Shown: positions 1 through 9,919, counted from the first letter of the stretch. The stretch is DNA of 64,000 nucleotides from Acidimicrobiales bacterium (GCA_030039755.1 JASHUY010000233.1:1-64000); one strand, 5' to 3'. Translations and numbers: made by a program. The notes: generated by a model from the letters alone, not told the origin.

Positions 1-789
1 GACCGCTACCGCGCCCTGCTCGAGACCGACGAGGACCGCGCCGCGTTCGATCAGATGCTCGGCCTCTGCCGGACGACGTTCCCGTACATCGAGGAGCACA
101 AGTTCTTCTGCGAGCACTGGTTCACGACCCGGTTCTTCGCCAAGATGCGCGAGTTCGGACAGCTCCTCGTGGACTTCGGCGTGCTCGACGAGGCCGAGGA
201 CCTGTTCCAGCTCCAGCACTACGAGATCGACCAGCAGCTCGCGAACGTGATGCTCGCCTGGTCTGCAGGATCGGCACCTGTCGGCACCGACGCCGTGAAG
301 GCGCTCGTCGCCGAGCGCAAGGCGATGCTCGAGGTGCTCGCCACCTGGCCCGCGCCGCCCGCGCTCGGCCCGCTCCCCGAGGCGCTCAACGACCCGGCCG
401 TCAAGCTCCTGTGGGGGATCAATTCCAAGACGGTCCGCATGTGGGCGGAGGCAGCCGACCCGAGCTCGGCCCGGATCGAAGGGCTCGCCGCCTCGCCGGG
501 CATCGCCGAAGGGGTGGCCCGCGTGCTCATGAGCGTGAACGAGATCGACCACATCGAAAGTGGCGAGATCCTCGTCTGCCCCGTCACCTCGCCGAGTTGG
601 GGCCCGGTCTTCGGAAAGATCAAGGCGGCCGTGTCGGACAGCGGCGGCATGATGTCGCACGCGGCGATCGTGGCGCGCGAGTACGGGATGCCCGCCGTCG
701 TCGGCACCGGGACCGCGACCCGGCGGATCAAGACCGGCGACCGCCTGCGGGTGGACGGCGATCAAGGAGTCGTGGTTATCCTGTCCTGA
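1..789 (+). CDS. PEP-utilising enzyme, mobile (phosphohistidine) domain protein, partial; 5' end lies outside the window
   Basis: Frame is open from base 1. C-terminus GLAASPGIAEGVARVL...ILVCPVTSPSWGPVFGKIKAAVSDSGGMMSHAAIVAREYGMPAVVGTGTATRRIKTGD is the PEP-utilisers mobile-domain signature (SGGMMSHAAIVARE). Confidence 0.85.
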   Translation, partial: DRYRALLETDEDRAAFDQMLGLCRTTFPYIEEHKFFCEHWFTTRFFAKMREFGQLLVDFGVLDEAEDLFQLQHYEIDQQLANVMLAWSAGSAPVGTDAVKALVAERKAMLEVLATWPAPPALGPLPEALNDPAVKLLWGINSKTVRMWAEAADPSSARIEGLAASPGIAEGVARVLMSVNEIDHIESGEILVCPVTSPSWGPVFGKIKAAVSDSGGMMSHAAIVAREYGMPAVVGTGTATRRIKTGDRLRVDGDQGVVVILS

Positions 790-847
790 CCGCGCGAGAG
801 AGGGTCGCGACAATGGCGGGATCGGCCGCGAGGAGCGTGTTGCTGTC

Positions 848-1903
848 ATGAGCGACCTCGTCGTCCGGATCACAGAGGTGGGGCGGCCCGACGTCCTGCT
901 CGTCGGCGGCAAGGGCGCGAGCCTCGGCGAGATGGTTCGCCTCGGCCTCCCCGTACCTCCGGGTTACGTCGTGACGACGCAGGCGTTCCGCCAGGCGCTC
1001 CTCGAGCTCGACCCGGACGCACGGCGGTCGACGACGATCTCTGCCCTCGAGCCCGACGACCGCAAGGCGGTCGAGGCGGCGACCGCTCCGCTGCGCGAGG
1101 CGATCACGAACTGCCCCCTCCCGGCCGCGCTGGAAGACGCGGTCCTCCGTCACCACATGGACCTCCGGAGCGGTCGCGGCTCGGTTCCGGTCGCCGTGCG
1201 GTCGAGCGCCACCGGGGAGGATGCACTGGACGCGAGCTTTGCGGGGCTCCAGGACACGTTCCTTTGGGTCCACGACGAAGCCACGCTCCTCAGCCGGCTC
1301 CGAACGTGCTGGGCGAGCCTGTACTCGGTGGAGTCCGTCTCCTACCGCCTCCAGCGCGGCATCGCGGAGGAGGACGCAGCGATGGCCGTCGTCGTCCAGC
1401 AGATGGTCGAGGCGCGAAGCGCCGGGGTGATGTTCACCCGCTCGCCGAGCACCGGCGACCGCTCGGTCGTCGCCATCGAGTCGTCCTGGGGCCTCGGATC
1501 GGCCGTCGTCGGTGGCGAGGTCACCCCGGACTCGTTCACGGTGAGCAAGGTCACCGGGGAGGTGCTCCGCCGGCAGGTGTCCGAGAAGCTCCGACGCCAT
1601 GTCCCGGCCGGTCCCGGCGGCGGAGTGCTCGACGAGGAAGTCCCCGTCGAGCTCCGGTCGGTGGCGAGCGTCACCGACGAGGAGCTCGCCCGACTGGTCG
1701 CGCTCGCCCAGGCGGTCGAGGGACACTACGGCATCGCTCAGGACGTCGAGTGGGCGGTCGCGGTCGACCACCCCTCCGGCGACGGTCTCTTCCTGCTCCA
1801 GAGCCGGCCCGAAACCGCCTGGTCGAGGCGCGCGACCGAGCCGATCGCCGCGCCGAAGGCCCGGGCCTTCGACCACGTGATCGACGCGATGGGCCGCGCG
1901 TGA
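848..1903 (+). CDS. PEP/pyruvate-binding (PPDK N-terminal, ATP-grasp) domain protein; PEP-synthase-like N-terminal half
   Basis: VGGKGASLGEMVRLGLPVPPGYVVTTQAF, AVRSSATGEDALDASFAGLQDTFL, VQQMVEARSAGVMFTRSP and VEWAV...LFLLQSRPET motifs. Confidence 0.88.
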   Translation: MSDLVVRITEVGRPDVLLVGGKGASLGEMVRLGLPVPPGYVVTTQAFRQALLELDPDARRSTTISALEPDDRKAVEAATAPLREAITNCPLPAALEDAVLRHHMDLRSGRGSVPVAVRSSATGEDALDASFAGLQDTFLWVHDEATLLSRLRTCWASLYSVESVSYRLQRGIAEEDAAMAVVVQQMVEARSAGVMFTRSPSTGDRSVVAIESSWGLGSAVVGGEVTPDSFTVSKVTGEVLRRQVSEKLRRHVPAGPGGGVLDEEVPVELRSVASVTDEELARLVALAQAVEGHYGIAQDVEWAVAVDHPSGDGLFLLQSRPETAWSRRATEPIAAPKARAFDHVIDAMGRA

Positions 1904-1931
1904 CCCAGGCCGTCCGGGCGACGGGCCGCGC

Positions 1932-2453
1932 GTGAACCTTTCGCCTGAAGACGTCCAGGACATCTTGAAGGTCCTCGACTCGACCGACTACGACGAGCTG
2001 CACCTCGAGACGGACCGCTTCGTGTTGCGGCTCCGTCGAGCTCCAGGTGGCTGGACCGAAGAGCGCGAAGCGCTGGGTGAGGCGCGCCTCGTCCCCGGTC
2101 AGGCTGTCGAGGAGGGCGTGCCAGCCGAGGAGCCGAACCGGGCCCGGGACTCCACCTCGGCCGGAGAAGACGCAGACCCGCAGCGCCAGGGGATGCACGC
2201 GGTCCGCGCCCCGCTCCCGGGCGTGCTGTACCGGGCCCCGAAGCCCGGCGAGCCGCCCTTCGTCGAGGTCGGCGACCATGTCGAAGCCGACACGGTCGTG
2301 GCGATCCTCGAGACGATGAAGCTCATGAACCCCGTCCGCGCCGGAGCCGCCGGCACCGTCTCCCACTTCGCCGTCACCAACAGCGAGCCGGCCGGGCAAG
2401 GCGACGTCCTCTTGTGGCTGCTGCCGGACGCTCCGACCCCTGGCGAGCCTTGA
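1932..2453 (+). CDS. Biotin carboxyl carrier protein-like subunit
   Basis: GTG start. Biotinyl motif ETMKLMNPVRAGAAGTV followed by GQGDVLLWL. Confidence 0.85.
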   Translation: MNLSPEDVQDILKVLDSTDYDELHLETDRFVLRLRRAPGGWTEEREALGEARLVPGQAVEEGVPAEEPNRARDSTSAGEDADPQRQGMHAVRAPLPGVLYRAPKPGEPPFVEVGDHVEADTVVAILETMKLMNPVRAGAAGTVSHFAVTNSEPAGQGDVLLWLLPDAPTPGEP

Positions 2454-3868
2454 GGATCCGACGCCTCCTCGTCGCCAACCGAGGCGAGATCGCCCTCCGG
2501 ATCCTGGGCACCTGCGAGCGGCTCGGCATCGAGACGGTCCTCGCCGCCTCCGACGCGGACCTCGACTCTCCCGCCGCGCGCCGGGCGGACTCGGTCGTCC
2601 GCCTCGGGCCCGCACTCCCTGCTCACAGCTACCTCTCGGTCGGCGCCGTCCTGCGCGCGGCGCTCGCGTCGGGGGCTGGCGCCGTGCACCCCGGATACGG
2701 CTTCCTCTCCGAGAGCCCGGCGCTCGCGGACGCCTGCGCGAGCGCCGGGCTCTCCTTCGTCGGGCCGTCCGCCGAGCACCTGCGCGCCCTCGGCGACAAG
2801 CTGCGTGCCCGTGCCGCCGCCGTCGCCGCGGGCCTCCCCGTCCTTCCCGGCGGTGAGGTCACGAGCGTGGCCGAAGCCGAGTCCCTTCTCGACCGCACCG
2901 GTCTGCCCGTCCTCGTGAAGGCGGTCGGCGGTGGCGGCGGACGCGGGATGCGGCTGGTGGAGCACGCCGGCGAGCTCGCCCGCGCCCTCGAGCTGTCGGT
3001 GGCCGAGGCGCACGCCGCCTTCGGGGACGGCCGCGTCTACCTCGAGCGCTACGTCGCCCCCGGTCGCCACGTCGAGGTCCAGCTCCTCGCCGACGGCGAG
3101 CGCGTGCTGCACGTCGGCGAGCGGGACTGCTCGGTCCAGCGCCGCTACCAGAAGCTGCTGGAAGAGGCCCCCGCGGCGGGGCTGCCCGAGACCCTGCGAC
3201 TGTCGATGCACGCCGCGGCCGTTCGTTTGGGCCGCCATCTCGGCTATCGCGGGCTCGGCACGGTCGAATTCCTCGTCGACGTCGGCCGCGAAGACTTCTT
3301 CTTCCTCGAGGTCAATCCCCGGATCCAAGTCGAGCACCCGGTGACCGAGGCGACCACGCACCTCGACCTCGTCGCCGAGCAGCTCTACGTCGCCGAAGGA
3401 CGTCCGCTGAGGCTCGGCCAAGGGGACGTCGCCTTCGACGGCCACGCCATCGAGTGCCGGGTCAACGCCGAGGATCCCGAGCGTGACTTCGCCCCTTCGC
3501 CCGGCACGGTCACGAGCATGCGGCTGCCCGCCGGCGAGGGCATCCGCGTCGACGCAGGCGCACAGAGCGGCTCGACGGTGCCGCCGTACTACGATTCGCT
3601 CCTCGCCAAGCTCGTCGTCTCGGGCCCCGACCGGTCCGCAGCGATCGCGCGCCTTGCCGGCGCGCTCGACCGTTTCACGGTGGACGGCGTCCCGACCACG
3701 ATCCCGCTCCACCGACGCCTCGTCGCCGACCCGGCGTTCCGCGCCGGTGGCGTCGACACCGGCTGGCTCAGCCGCGTGCTCGCGCCGGGAGCGGGCGGTG
3801 CGCACCAGCCCTCCTTCCCCGGCGCTCCCGGCGCGCTCGAGGAGGCCGAGGTGAGCACCCGTGGCTGA
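2450..3868 (+). CDS. Biotin carboxylase (AccC-type)
   Basis: RRLLVANRGEIALRILGTCERLGI, HPGYGFLSES, KAVGGGGGRGMRLV, FLEVNPRIQVEHPVTE. Probable TTG start overlaps the BCCP stop. Confidence 0.9.
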   Translation: MRIRRLLVANRGEIALRILGTCERLGIETVLAASDADLDSPAARRADSVVRLGPALPAHSYLSVGAVLRAALASGAGAVHPGYGFLSESPALADACASAGLSFVGPSAEHLRALGDKLRARAAAVAAGLPVLPGGEVTSVAEAESLLDRTGLPVLVKAVGGGGGRGMRLVEHAGELARALELSVAEAHAAFGDGRVYLERYVAPGRHVEVQLLADGERVLHVGERDCSVQRRYQKLLEEAPAAGLPETLRLSMHAAAVRLGRHLGYRGLGTVEFLVDVGREDFFFLEVNPRIQVEHPVTEATTHLDLVAEQLYVAEGRPLRLGQGDVAFDGHAIECRVNAEDPERDFAPSPGTVTSMRLPAGEGIRVDAGAQSGSTVPPYYDSLLAKLVVSGPDRSAAIARLAGALDRFTVDGVPTTIPLHRRLVADPAFRAGGVDTGWLSRVLAPGAGGAHQPSFPGAPGALEEAEVSTRG

Positions 3869-5381
3869 GGTGCGTCTCGTCGACGTGTCGATCCGGGACG
3901 GCAACCAGTGCATGTGGAGCGCGACCGGGCTGCGGACTCCGCAGATCCTCCAGGCGGCGCCGCTGCTCGAGCGCGTCGGCTTCCACGCGCTCGACTACAT
4001 CTCGAGCACGTTCATGGGGATCGCCGCCCGGACGCACCGGGAGGACCCGTGGGAGCGGATCCGCCTCACCCGCGCCGCGGCGCCGACGACGCACCTGCAG
4101 TTCATCGGGACCGGGTTCCGATTCATCTCCTGGGAAGAAGCGAGCCCCGAGCTCATGCAGCTCATCTACGACCGCCTCGTCGTCGCGGGCATCTCCCGGT
4201 TCATCGTCCTCGACCCGATGCACGACGTCGAGGCGATGCGCAAGTCCGCCGGCATGGTGAAGCGTGCGGGCGCACCGGAAGTGATGGGGGCGCTGACGTT
4301 CACCCTCAGCCCCGTCCACGACGACGCCTTCTACGCCGGCATCGCACGGGTGATCGCCGAGGACCCGAACTTCGACCGCGCCTACATCAAGGACCCTACG
4401 GGCATGCTCGACCTCGAGCGCGCCCGCTCCCTCGTCCCGGCGGTCAAGGCGGCGCTCGGCCGCAAGCCGCTCGAGCTCCACTCGCACTGCACGATCGGGC
4501 TGTCGCCCATCACCTACCCGCGGGCGCCGGACCTCGGCGTCGACGTCCTGCACGTGGCGCCCGGACCGCTTTCCAACGGGTCGTCGCTGCCGGACGCCCA
4601 GCGCGTCGTGGCGAACCTGCGGGAGCTCGGTCACACCGTCGACATCGACGACCGCGCCCTCGACCTCGTCGCCCGCTACTTCCACGCCCTCGCCCGGGCG
4701 GAGGGGCTGCCGGTCGGGGCTCCGCAGGATTACGACGCGGCGTTCCTGCGTCACCAGGTCGCCGGTGGCGTCCTCACGACGACGCGCCGCCAGCTGCACG
4801 AGGTCGGGCTGGAGGACCGCTTCGACGAGGTGCTCGAGGAAGTGCCCCGCGTCCGCGCGGAGCTCGGGTACCCGATCATGGTGACGCCGTTCCCCCAGAT
4901 GGTCTGCACCCAGGCGCTCTACAACGTCTTGAGCCCCGAGCGTTACGAGCACGTCCCCGACGAGGTCGTCCGCTACGTGCTCGCCCGCTTCGGCCGTCCG
5001 ACCTCACCGGTCGACGCGGAGGTGAAGGACAAGATCCTCTCGAGCCCGCGCGCGAAGGAGCTCGAGGCCGAGCCCCCACCGCCGACCGTCGCCGAGCTGC
5101 GCCGGCGGTTCCCCCGGGTCGGCGACGAGGAGCTCATCCTGCGGGCCACCATGCCGGGCAACCAGGTGGACGCGATGAAGGCTGCAGGTCCCGCCCGCCG
5201 CCATTACAACCCTGCGCTGCGCCCCGTCCTCGGCCTGCTCGAAGAGCTGAGCCGCCGGCCGGCGCTCGCAGAGCTGGTCGTCGAGCGCCCCGGTACGCGG
5301 CTTCTCCTCCGCCGCGACGCGCGCGACCGTCGGGACGCCGACGACACCCACCGCGAGCACAAGGAGGCACATGCGGTCTGA
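3861..5381 (+). CDS. HMGL-like biotin-dependent carboxyltransferase (pyruvate carboxylase/oxaloacetate decarboxylase alpha-like)
   Basis: RLVDVSIRDGNQCMWS, YIKDPTGMLDLERA (carboxylated-Lys region), LELHSHCTIG metal-ligand region. Overlaps the biotin carboxylase stop. Confidence 0.82.
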   Translation: MAEVRLVDVSIRDGNQCMWSATGLRTPQILQAAPLLERVGFHALDYISSTFMGIAARTHREDPWERIRLTRAAAPTTHLQFIGTGFRFISWEEASPELMQLIYDRLVVAGISRFIVLDPMHDVEAMRKSAGMVKRAGAPEVMGALTFTLSPVHDDAFYAGIARVIAEDPNFDRAYIKDPTGMLDLERARSLVPAVKAALGRKPLELHSHCTIGLSPITYPRAPDLGVDVLHVAPGPLSNGSSLPDAQRVVANLRELGHTVDIDDRALDLVARYFHALARAEGLPVGAPQDYDAAFLRHQVAGGVLTTTRRQLHEVGLEDRFDEVLEEVPRVRAELGYPIMVTPFPQMVCTQALYNVLSPERYEHVPDEVVRYVLARFGRPTSPVDAEVKDKILSSPRAKELEAEPPPPTVAELRRRFPRVGDEELILRATMPGNQVDAMKAAGPARRHYNPALRPVLGLLEELSRRPALAELVVERPGTRLLLRRDARDRRDADDTHREHKEAHAV

Positions 5382-6261
5382 CCCCGCCCCCGACGACGCG
5401 CCCGGCGCAGCTCGGGCGCACGACCACGCTGCCGTCGCGCACCTGCGCGAGCTGGGCGCGTTCCTGCTCGATCTCGACGGCACCCTCGTCCTCGGCGACC
5501 GCAGGAACCACGGGCTCGTGCCGCTGCCGGGCGCGGTCGAGCTCGTCGACGCCCTCCACGAGGACGGCGTCGCCGTCGCGGTCCTGACGAACGGCACCGC
5601 GCGCCCGCCGGCTGCCCAGGCCGCCGTATTGCGCGGGATCGGCTTCGATCTTGCCGACGACGCGGTGCTGACGCCGGCCTCGGCCGCGGCAGAGGTGTGC
5701 GTGCGGGCCGGGCACACGCGGGTGATGGTGCTCGGAGGGGAAGGCGTCTTCGCCCCCCTCCTGGAGGCAGGCATCGAGGTGCTCGCGCCGGAGGGGCGGC
5801 CGAAGGTCGACGCGGTGTTCGTCGGTTGGTTCCGAGAATTCGGGATCGACCATCTCGAGGCCGCCGCCAACGCGGTCTCCGACGGCGCCGCGTTCTACAG
5901 CGCGAGCCAGTCGCTGTACTTCGCCACCGCCGACGGCCGGGCGCTCGGCACCTCGCGGGCCATCTGCGCGGTCGTGAAAGACCTGACCGGGGTCCGGCCC
6001 ACCGTCGTGGGCAAGCCCTCGCCCCATGCGTTCCGCACCGCGGTCCACCGCCTCGGCGTGCGGCCGCGCGAGCTCGCGGTCGTCGGGGACGATCCCGAGC
6101 TCGAGGTCCCGATGGCGCTTCGCGGCGGCGCGTTCGCGATCGCGGTCAACTCGGGCACCGGGCACGCGGGTTCCTTCGACCACCTGGAGGCCCGACGGCG
6201 TCCCCACCTCATCGTGAACGGCGTCGACGAGCTGCTGCAGCTCTACCGTTCCGCCGGCTGA
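5371..6261 (+). CDS. HAD-IIA (NagD-like) hydrolase
   Basis: FLLDLDGTLVLGD...AVLTNGTARPP...VVGKPSPHAF...LAVVGDDPELEVPMALRGG. Overlaps the preceding CDS. Confidence 0.85.
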   Translation: MRSDPAPDDAPGAARAHDHAAVAHLRELGAFLLDLDGTLVLGDRRNHGLVPLPGAVELVDALHEDGVAVAVLTNGTARPPAAQAAVLRGIGFDLADDAVLTPASAAAEVCVRAGHTRVMVLGGEGVFAPLLEAGIEVLAPEGRPKVDAVFVGWFREFGIDHLEAAANAVSDGAAFYSASQSLYFATADGRALGTSRAICAVVKDLTGVRPTVVGKPSPHAFRTAVHRLGVRPRELAVVGDDPELEVPMALRGGAFAIAVNSGTGHAGSFDHLEARRRPHLIVNGVDELLQLYRSAG

Positions 6262-6308
6262 TCGTCGCCGTGCGGCGCGGTGCGCAGGCGCGGGCCGGCA
6301 AGCGCGGT

Positions 6309-7859
6309 TCAACCGGGCAGCACGGGCACCCGCAGGCGTGAGCCGCCTTCGCCGAGGACCACGGTCACGGTGCTCTCGGGGGTGTCGGGCACGAGCGCGG
6401 GTGCGTCGCCCCCGGAGAGGCTCACCCGGAGACGGTGACCGGCCCGGATGCGCCAGTGGGCCGGCTGGAGGACGACCGCGAGATCGCCCACCTCGCCCTT
6501 CGGGACCGCGACGACCCTGTCGTGGCCCTCGCGGTGGCTCGCCCGCAGGTACCCGACGGTGATCTCCTGCGCGCGCCCGTCCGGGGAGTAGTCCATGAGC
6601 CTCGCCACGATGCTCGCGTCGATCCCGCTCAGCGCGGCGCGAAGGAACAGGTGTGCGGTTCCCACCAGCGTCACGTCGGTCTCGAACGGCCCGGTCTCGA
6701 AGCCGAGGCGCTCGGCGTCGCGCGCTCGCCGGTCGACTCCCGGGTCGTCGGGGAGCGTCGCTTCCGGTGTGAAGACCACGATCGCGGGGGGACCGTCGGA
6801 GGGGTCGGCCACGAACGTCGCGGTCTCCTGCACGCCGGCCTCCGCGGCGGGCAGAAGACCGCCGCCCGACAGCGCGAGGTCGAGCTCGGCGGCTCCTGCC
6901 GGAGGGAACCCGTCGAGCTCGGTCCACCCGTGGCTCGCCGGCCGGGGGAGCTCGTAGCTCGTCACCCGCGCCGACGGACCGGGAGCGCCGTCGCCCTCGT
7001 CCCAGCCGTCGCCCGTGCAATGGCCGTCGAGGAAGGCGAGCACCGCTCCGAGGGGAAGGGGCTCGAGCTCCATCTGGTCGAGCGGGCCATGCGTCCACGG
7101 ACCCATCACGAGGAACGAGCGCTCCCCGAGACCGTCGTGGTTCTCGACCATCCCTTCCCGGAACACGTCCAGCCAACCGCCGCAGCACAGGGCTGGCACG
7201 GCGATCGCCGCGTACTTCGTGTCGATGTCGACCTGGCGCCAGAAATCGTCGATGAGCGGATGGACCGCCCAGAGCTCCTTTTGGAACTCCGTGCTCACCC
7301 TGCCGCCGGTGTAGGTCGGCACCCCGTCCGCCCAGTTGCGCCCCGCCCCCGCCGGGATCCCACCGGGGAACGCCGTGTGCCGGTAGTAGCTCGAGTAGGC
7401 CTCCTGCGGGACGATCGCCACGAGATGGGGCGGGCGCAGCGACGCGACCCGGAGCGCCGCCATGCCCCCGTAGCTCTGGCCGTACTGGGCCACCCTCCCG
7501 GTGCAGAACGGCTGCGCGGCGAGCCACTCGACGACGTCCGCGTTGTCCTCGTTCTCGCCCGCGGACAGGCACCCCGGGAACATCCCGGGCGAGTCGCCCG
7601 TCCCCCGGATGTCGCACACGAGGACGGCGTACCCCCGTTGCGCCCACCACGCCGCCTCCGGCCTTCTCCCGGCGCGGCCGTACGGGGTGTAGTGGGCGAC
7701 GAGGCCGGGGAAGGGGCCGGGTTCGGGCACGTCACCCGATGCGGGCAGGGTCAGATCGGCCACGAGGTGCATCCCGTTGCGCAGCGGCACCTCCACGGTC
7801 CTGCACCGCGCGCCGTGACGCGGAGGGCGGTCGTAGTCGAAGAACGCCGGGCGTGCCAT
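6309..7859 (-). CDS. CocE/NonD family hydrolase (S15-type alpha/beta hydrolase)
   Basis: VPLRNGMHLVADLTLPA, YAVLVCDIRGTGDSPG, GRVAQYGQSYGGMAALRVA motifs. Confidence 0.88.
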   Translation of the reverse strand: MARPAFFDYDRPPRHGARCRTVEVPLRNGMHLVADLTLPASGDVPEPGPFPGLVAHYTPYGRAGRRPEAAWWAQRGYAVLVCDIRGTGDSPGMFPGCLSAGENEDNADVVEWLAAQPFCTGRVAQYGQSYGGMAALRVASLRPPHLVAIVPQEAYSSYYRHTAFPGGIPAGAGRNWADGVPTYTGGRVSTEFQKELWAVHPLIDDFWRQVDIDTKYAAIAVPALCCGGWLDVFREGMVENHDGLGERSFLVMGPWTHGPLDQMELEPLPLGAVLAFLDGHCTGDGWDEGDGAPGPSARVTSYELPRPASHGWTELDGFPPAGAAELDLALSGGGLLPAAEAGVQETATFVADPSDGPPAIVVFTPEATLPDDPGVDRRARDAERLGFETGPFETDVTLVGTAHLFLRAALSGIDASIVARLMDYSPDGRAQEITVGYLRASHREGHDRVVAVPKGEVGDLAVVLQPAHWRIRAGHRLRVSLSGGDAPALVPDTPESTVTVVLGEGGSRLRVPVLPG

Positions 7860-7973
7860 CTGTCCCCCCTCGGTCCCGCCTCGTGCGGTCGTGTGCTAGC
7901 ACTAGCACAGGCGGCGCGTGCCTGTCGGTGGCGCGGGCCCGAAGAGCAGGGGCAAGGCCCAGGGGAGGTCGCG

Positions 7974-8744
7974 TTGGCGCCCGATGAGAGCGGTGCGAAG
8001 CGATCCGTCGACGTGGTCTCGGAGGCGGACCGCCTCGAAGCCGAGGCTGCAGCCGCCCTCGAAGACCAGACGGTCCTGAAGTCGGTCCTCTACGTCTCGG
8101 GGGAGATCGACCCGCGTGGAGGCGTGGCGGCGCCGGCCGGACGGCGGCGGTTCCTCATCGGCGAGGACCCGCGCCTTCCCGCCATGCCCGAGGCGCCCAC
8201 CATCGCCGACTTCTTCGCGCTCCGCTTCGGTCCGTCGTCCCACCTGCTCCAGAGCGCCCGGCGCGCGAGGAAGGCGGGGTGCGACGAGAAGGTGGTCCTC
8301 GCCTGCCTTCTGCACGACATCGCCGTCATCGGCTTCATCCGCGCCGACCACGGCTTTTGGGCGGCTCAGCTCGTCGAGCCCTACGTCGATCCGGAGATCG
8401 CCTGGGCGATCCGGATGCACCAGGTGCTCCGCTTCTTCCCCGACGACGAGGCGGGCTACGAGTACCCGCAGATGTACGTCGACTTCTTCGGCGAGGACTT
8501 CGAGCCACCCCGCTGGCTCGTCGCCGAGTACGAGCGGGCTCGCAAGCATCGCTGGTACATGACCGCCCGCCAGATCACGCTGAACGACGAGTACTCCTTC
8601 GACCCGAACGCGGTGGTCTCACTCGACGAGTTCGTCGATGTCATCGGTCGCAACTTCCGTCAACCCGAAGAGGGACTGGGCTTCGACGGCAGCCCGGCGG
8701 CCCACATGTGGCGGACCATCATCGCCCCCACGCGCTTCTTGTAG
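7974..8744 (+). CDS. HD-domain-containing protein
   Basis: Probable TTG start with AGGGGAGG upstream. HD-type motifs HLLQSARRARKAG, ACLLHDIAVIGF, ADHGFWAAQL, IRMHQVLRFF. Confidence 0.7.
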   Translation: MAPDESGAKRSVDVVSEADRLEAEAAAALEDQTVLKSVLYVSGEIDPRGGVAAPAGRRRFLIGEDPRLPAMPEAPTIADFFALRFGPSSHLLQSARRARKAGCDEKVVLACLLHDIAVIGFIRADHGFWAAQLVEPYVDPEIAWAIRMHQVLRFFPDDEAGYEYPQMYVDFFGEDFEPPRWLVAEYERARKHRWYMTARQITLNDEYSFDPNAVVSLDEFVDVIGRNFRQPEEGLGFDGSPAAHMWRTIIAPTRFL

Positions 8745-8780
8745 CCGGCGCGGCGCGACCGACGGGTTCGACGGGGCGGC

Positions 8781-9918
8781 CTACGCGGGCTCCCCGGGCG
8801 GTCGACGCTTGGGTCGCACCACCGAGTGGCCGGGGAAGCGGGGCGGGAAGCCGAGTGGCTGCGCGACGGCGGACACGCCCGCGTTCGGCGCACCGGCGAC
8901 GACCACGAGGACGTCGTCCGGCGACCGCAGCACCCCGACCCGTCGATCCCAACCCGGGTCGTCCTCGGCGCTGCCGGAGGGCTGCGCCCAGCCGTGCATG
9001 GACCCGGTCGAGACCGGTGCGTTGCTCGGGGTCGGCCTGACCCCGTCCTTGCCGGTGCGCCGGAGGTCGCCCAGCCTCCGCACGGCGTTCTCGACGAGGT
9101 ACTCCTTCACGTCGCGCTTGGTCATCCCCTGCGTCGCGAGCAACTGGGCGTGCTCGGGGCCGATGATCACGGCGATGCGCTTCTCGGCCCGCAAGATCGT
9201 GCCGGTCCGGGCGATCGAGTCGCCGATGTCGTTCAGGATGTGGTGGGCATCGGCCGTCTGCCGGTTGTCGATGAAGTCGATGCCGCGGGTGTGCAGCGCC
9301 GAGACCGCGCTCTCGTCGGAGGAACCGCCGAGCTCCACGTGGAGCGGCTCCCAGGGGCTCTCCTCCTCGTTCTCGGCGATGCACAGGCTGTACTTGCCGG
9401 GATTGCCCTGCGTCGACTGGTCGAGCTCGTGCGGGCTCACCCCGAAGACGTCGATGATGACGAGCCGCATCGTCCGGCCGACGGTCGCGTTCGCGCGGAA
9501 GCCCGGGCCGAAGACGTTGCCTCTCGAGTTGAAGCCGAGCTCGGTGCGCACCGGGCCGTTGACGATCAGCAGCGGCCCGCCTCCGGTGGTGCTCTGCCAT
9601 GCCCCCGCCTCCGGCCACCCCTCGTCGATGACCGCCTCGAAGGCGGCGAGGACGACGGGAAGGTACTCGGGTCGGCAACCCGCCATCGCCGCGCAGACGG
9701 CGATCTGGCGCACCGTCGCGACCCGTCGGAATTGGCTGATGTTGGCCAGGATCTCGTCCGGGTCCCGGTCGGTCGCAGAGAGGAACCGCTCGACGAGCTC
9801 CGGCGTCGGCGGCACGACGGGCAGGCCGTCGGTCCAACCCTGCTCGTAGCAGTGCTCGATCGCCTGGAGGAGGGGGTCGAGGTCGACCGGTGGTTCGTCC
9901 CGCGCCTCGTCGACGGCC
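8781..9918 (-). CDS. Conserved partner protein of the UGSC selenoprotein (copy 1; function unknown). ORF start codon is 9918-9920
   Basis: ATGA overlap with the upstream UGSC gene (ATG 9918-9920, stop 9920-9922). Closely similar to 20343..21413 (AIEHCYxQGWxDGLPxVP, ELGFNSxGxxFGPGFRxNAT, PHExDQxTQGxPGxxSxCxxENEEESPWEPL). Confidence 0.8.
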
Positions 9919-9919
9919 A

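Noticed and set aside
3908-5587. 559-aa plus ORF
   Set aside because: Alternate-frame shadow of the carboxyltransferase; Arg/Pro-rich with no domain signature.
5134-7650. 838-aa minus-strand ORF
   Set aside because: Overlaps the HAD and CocE/NonD genes in another frame; Arg/Gly-rich shadow ORF.
6435-7973. Upstream part of the 769-aa plus ORF ending at 8744
   Set aside because: Antisense to the CocE/NonD hydrolase; the HD-domain protein starts at the TTG with an RBS at 7974.
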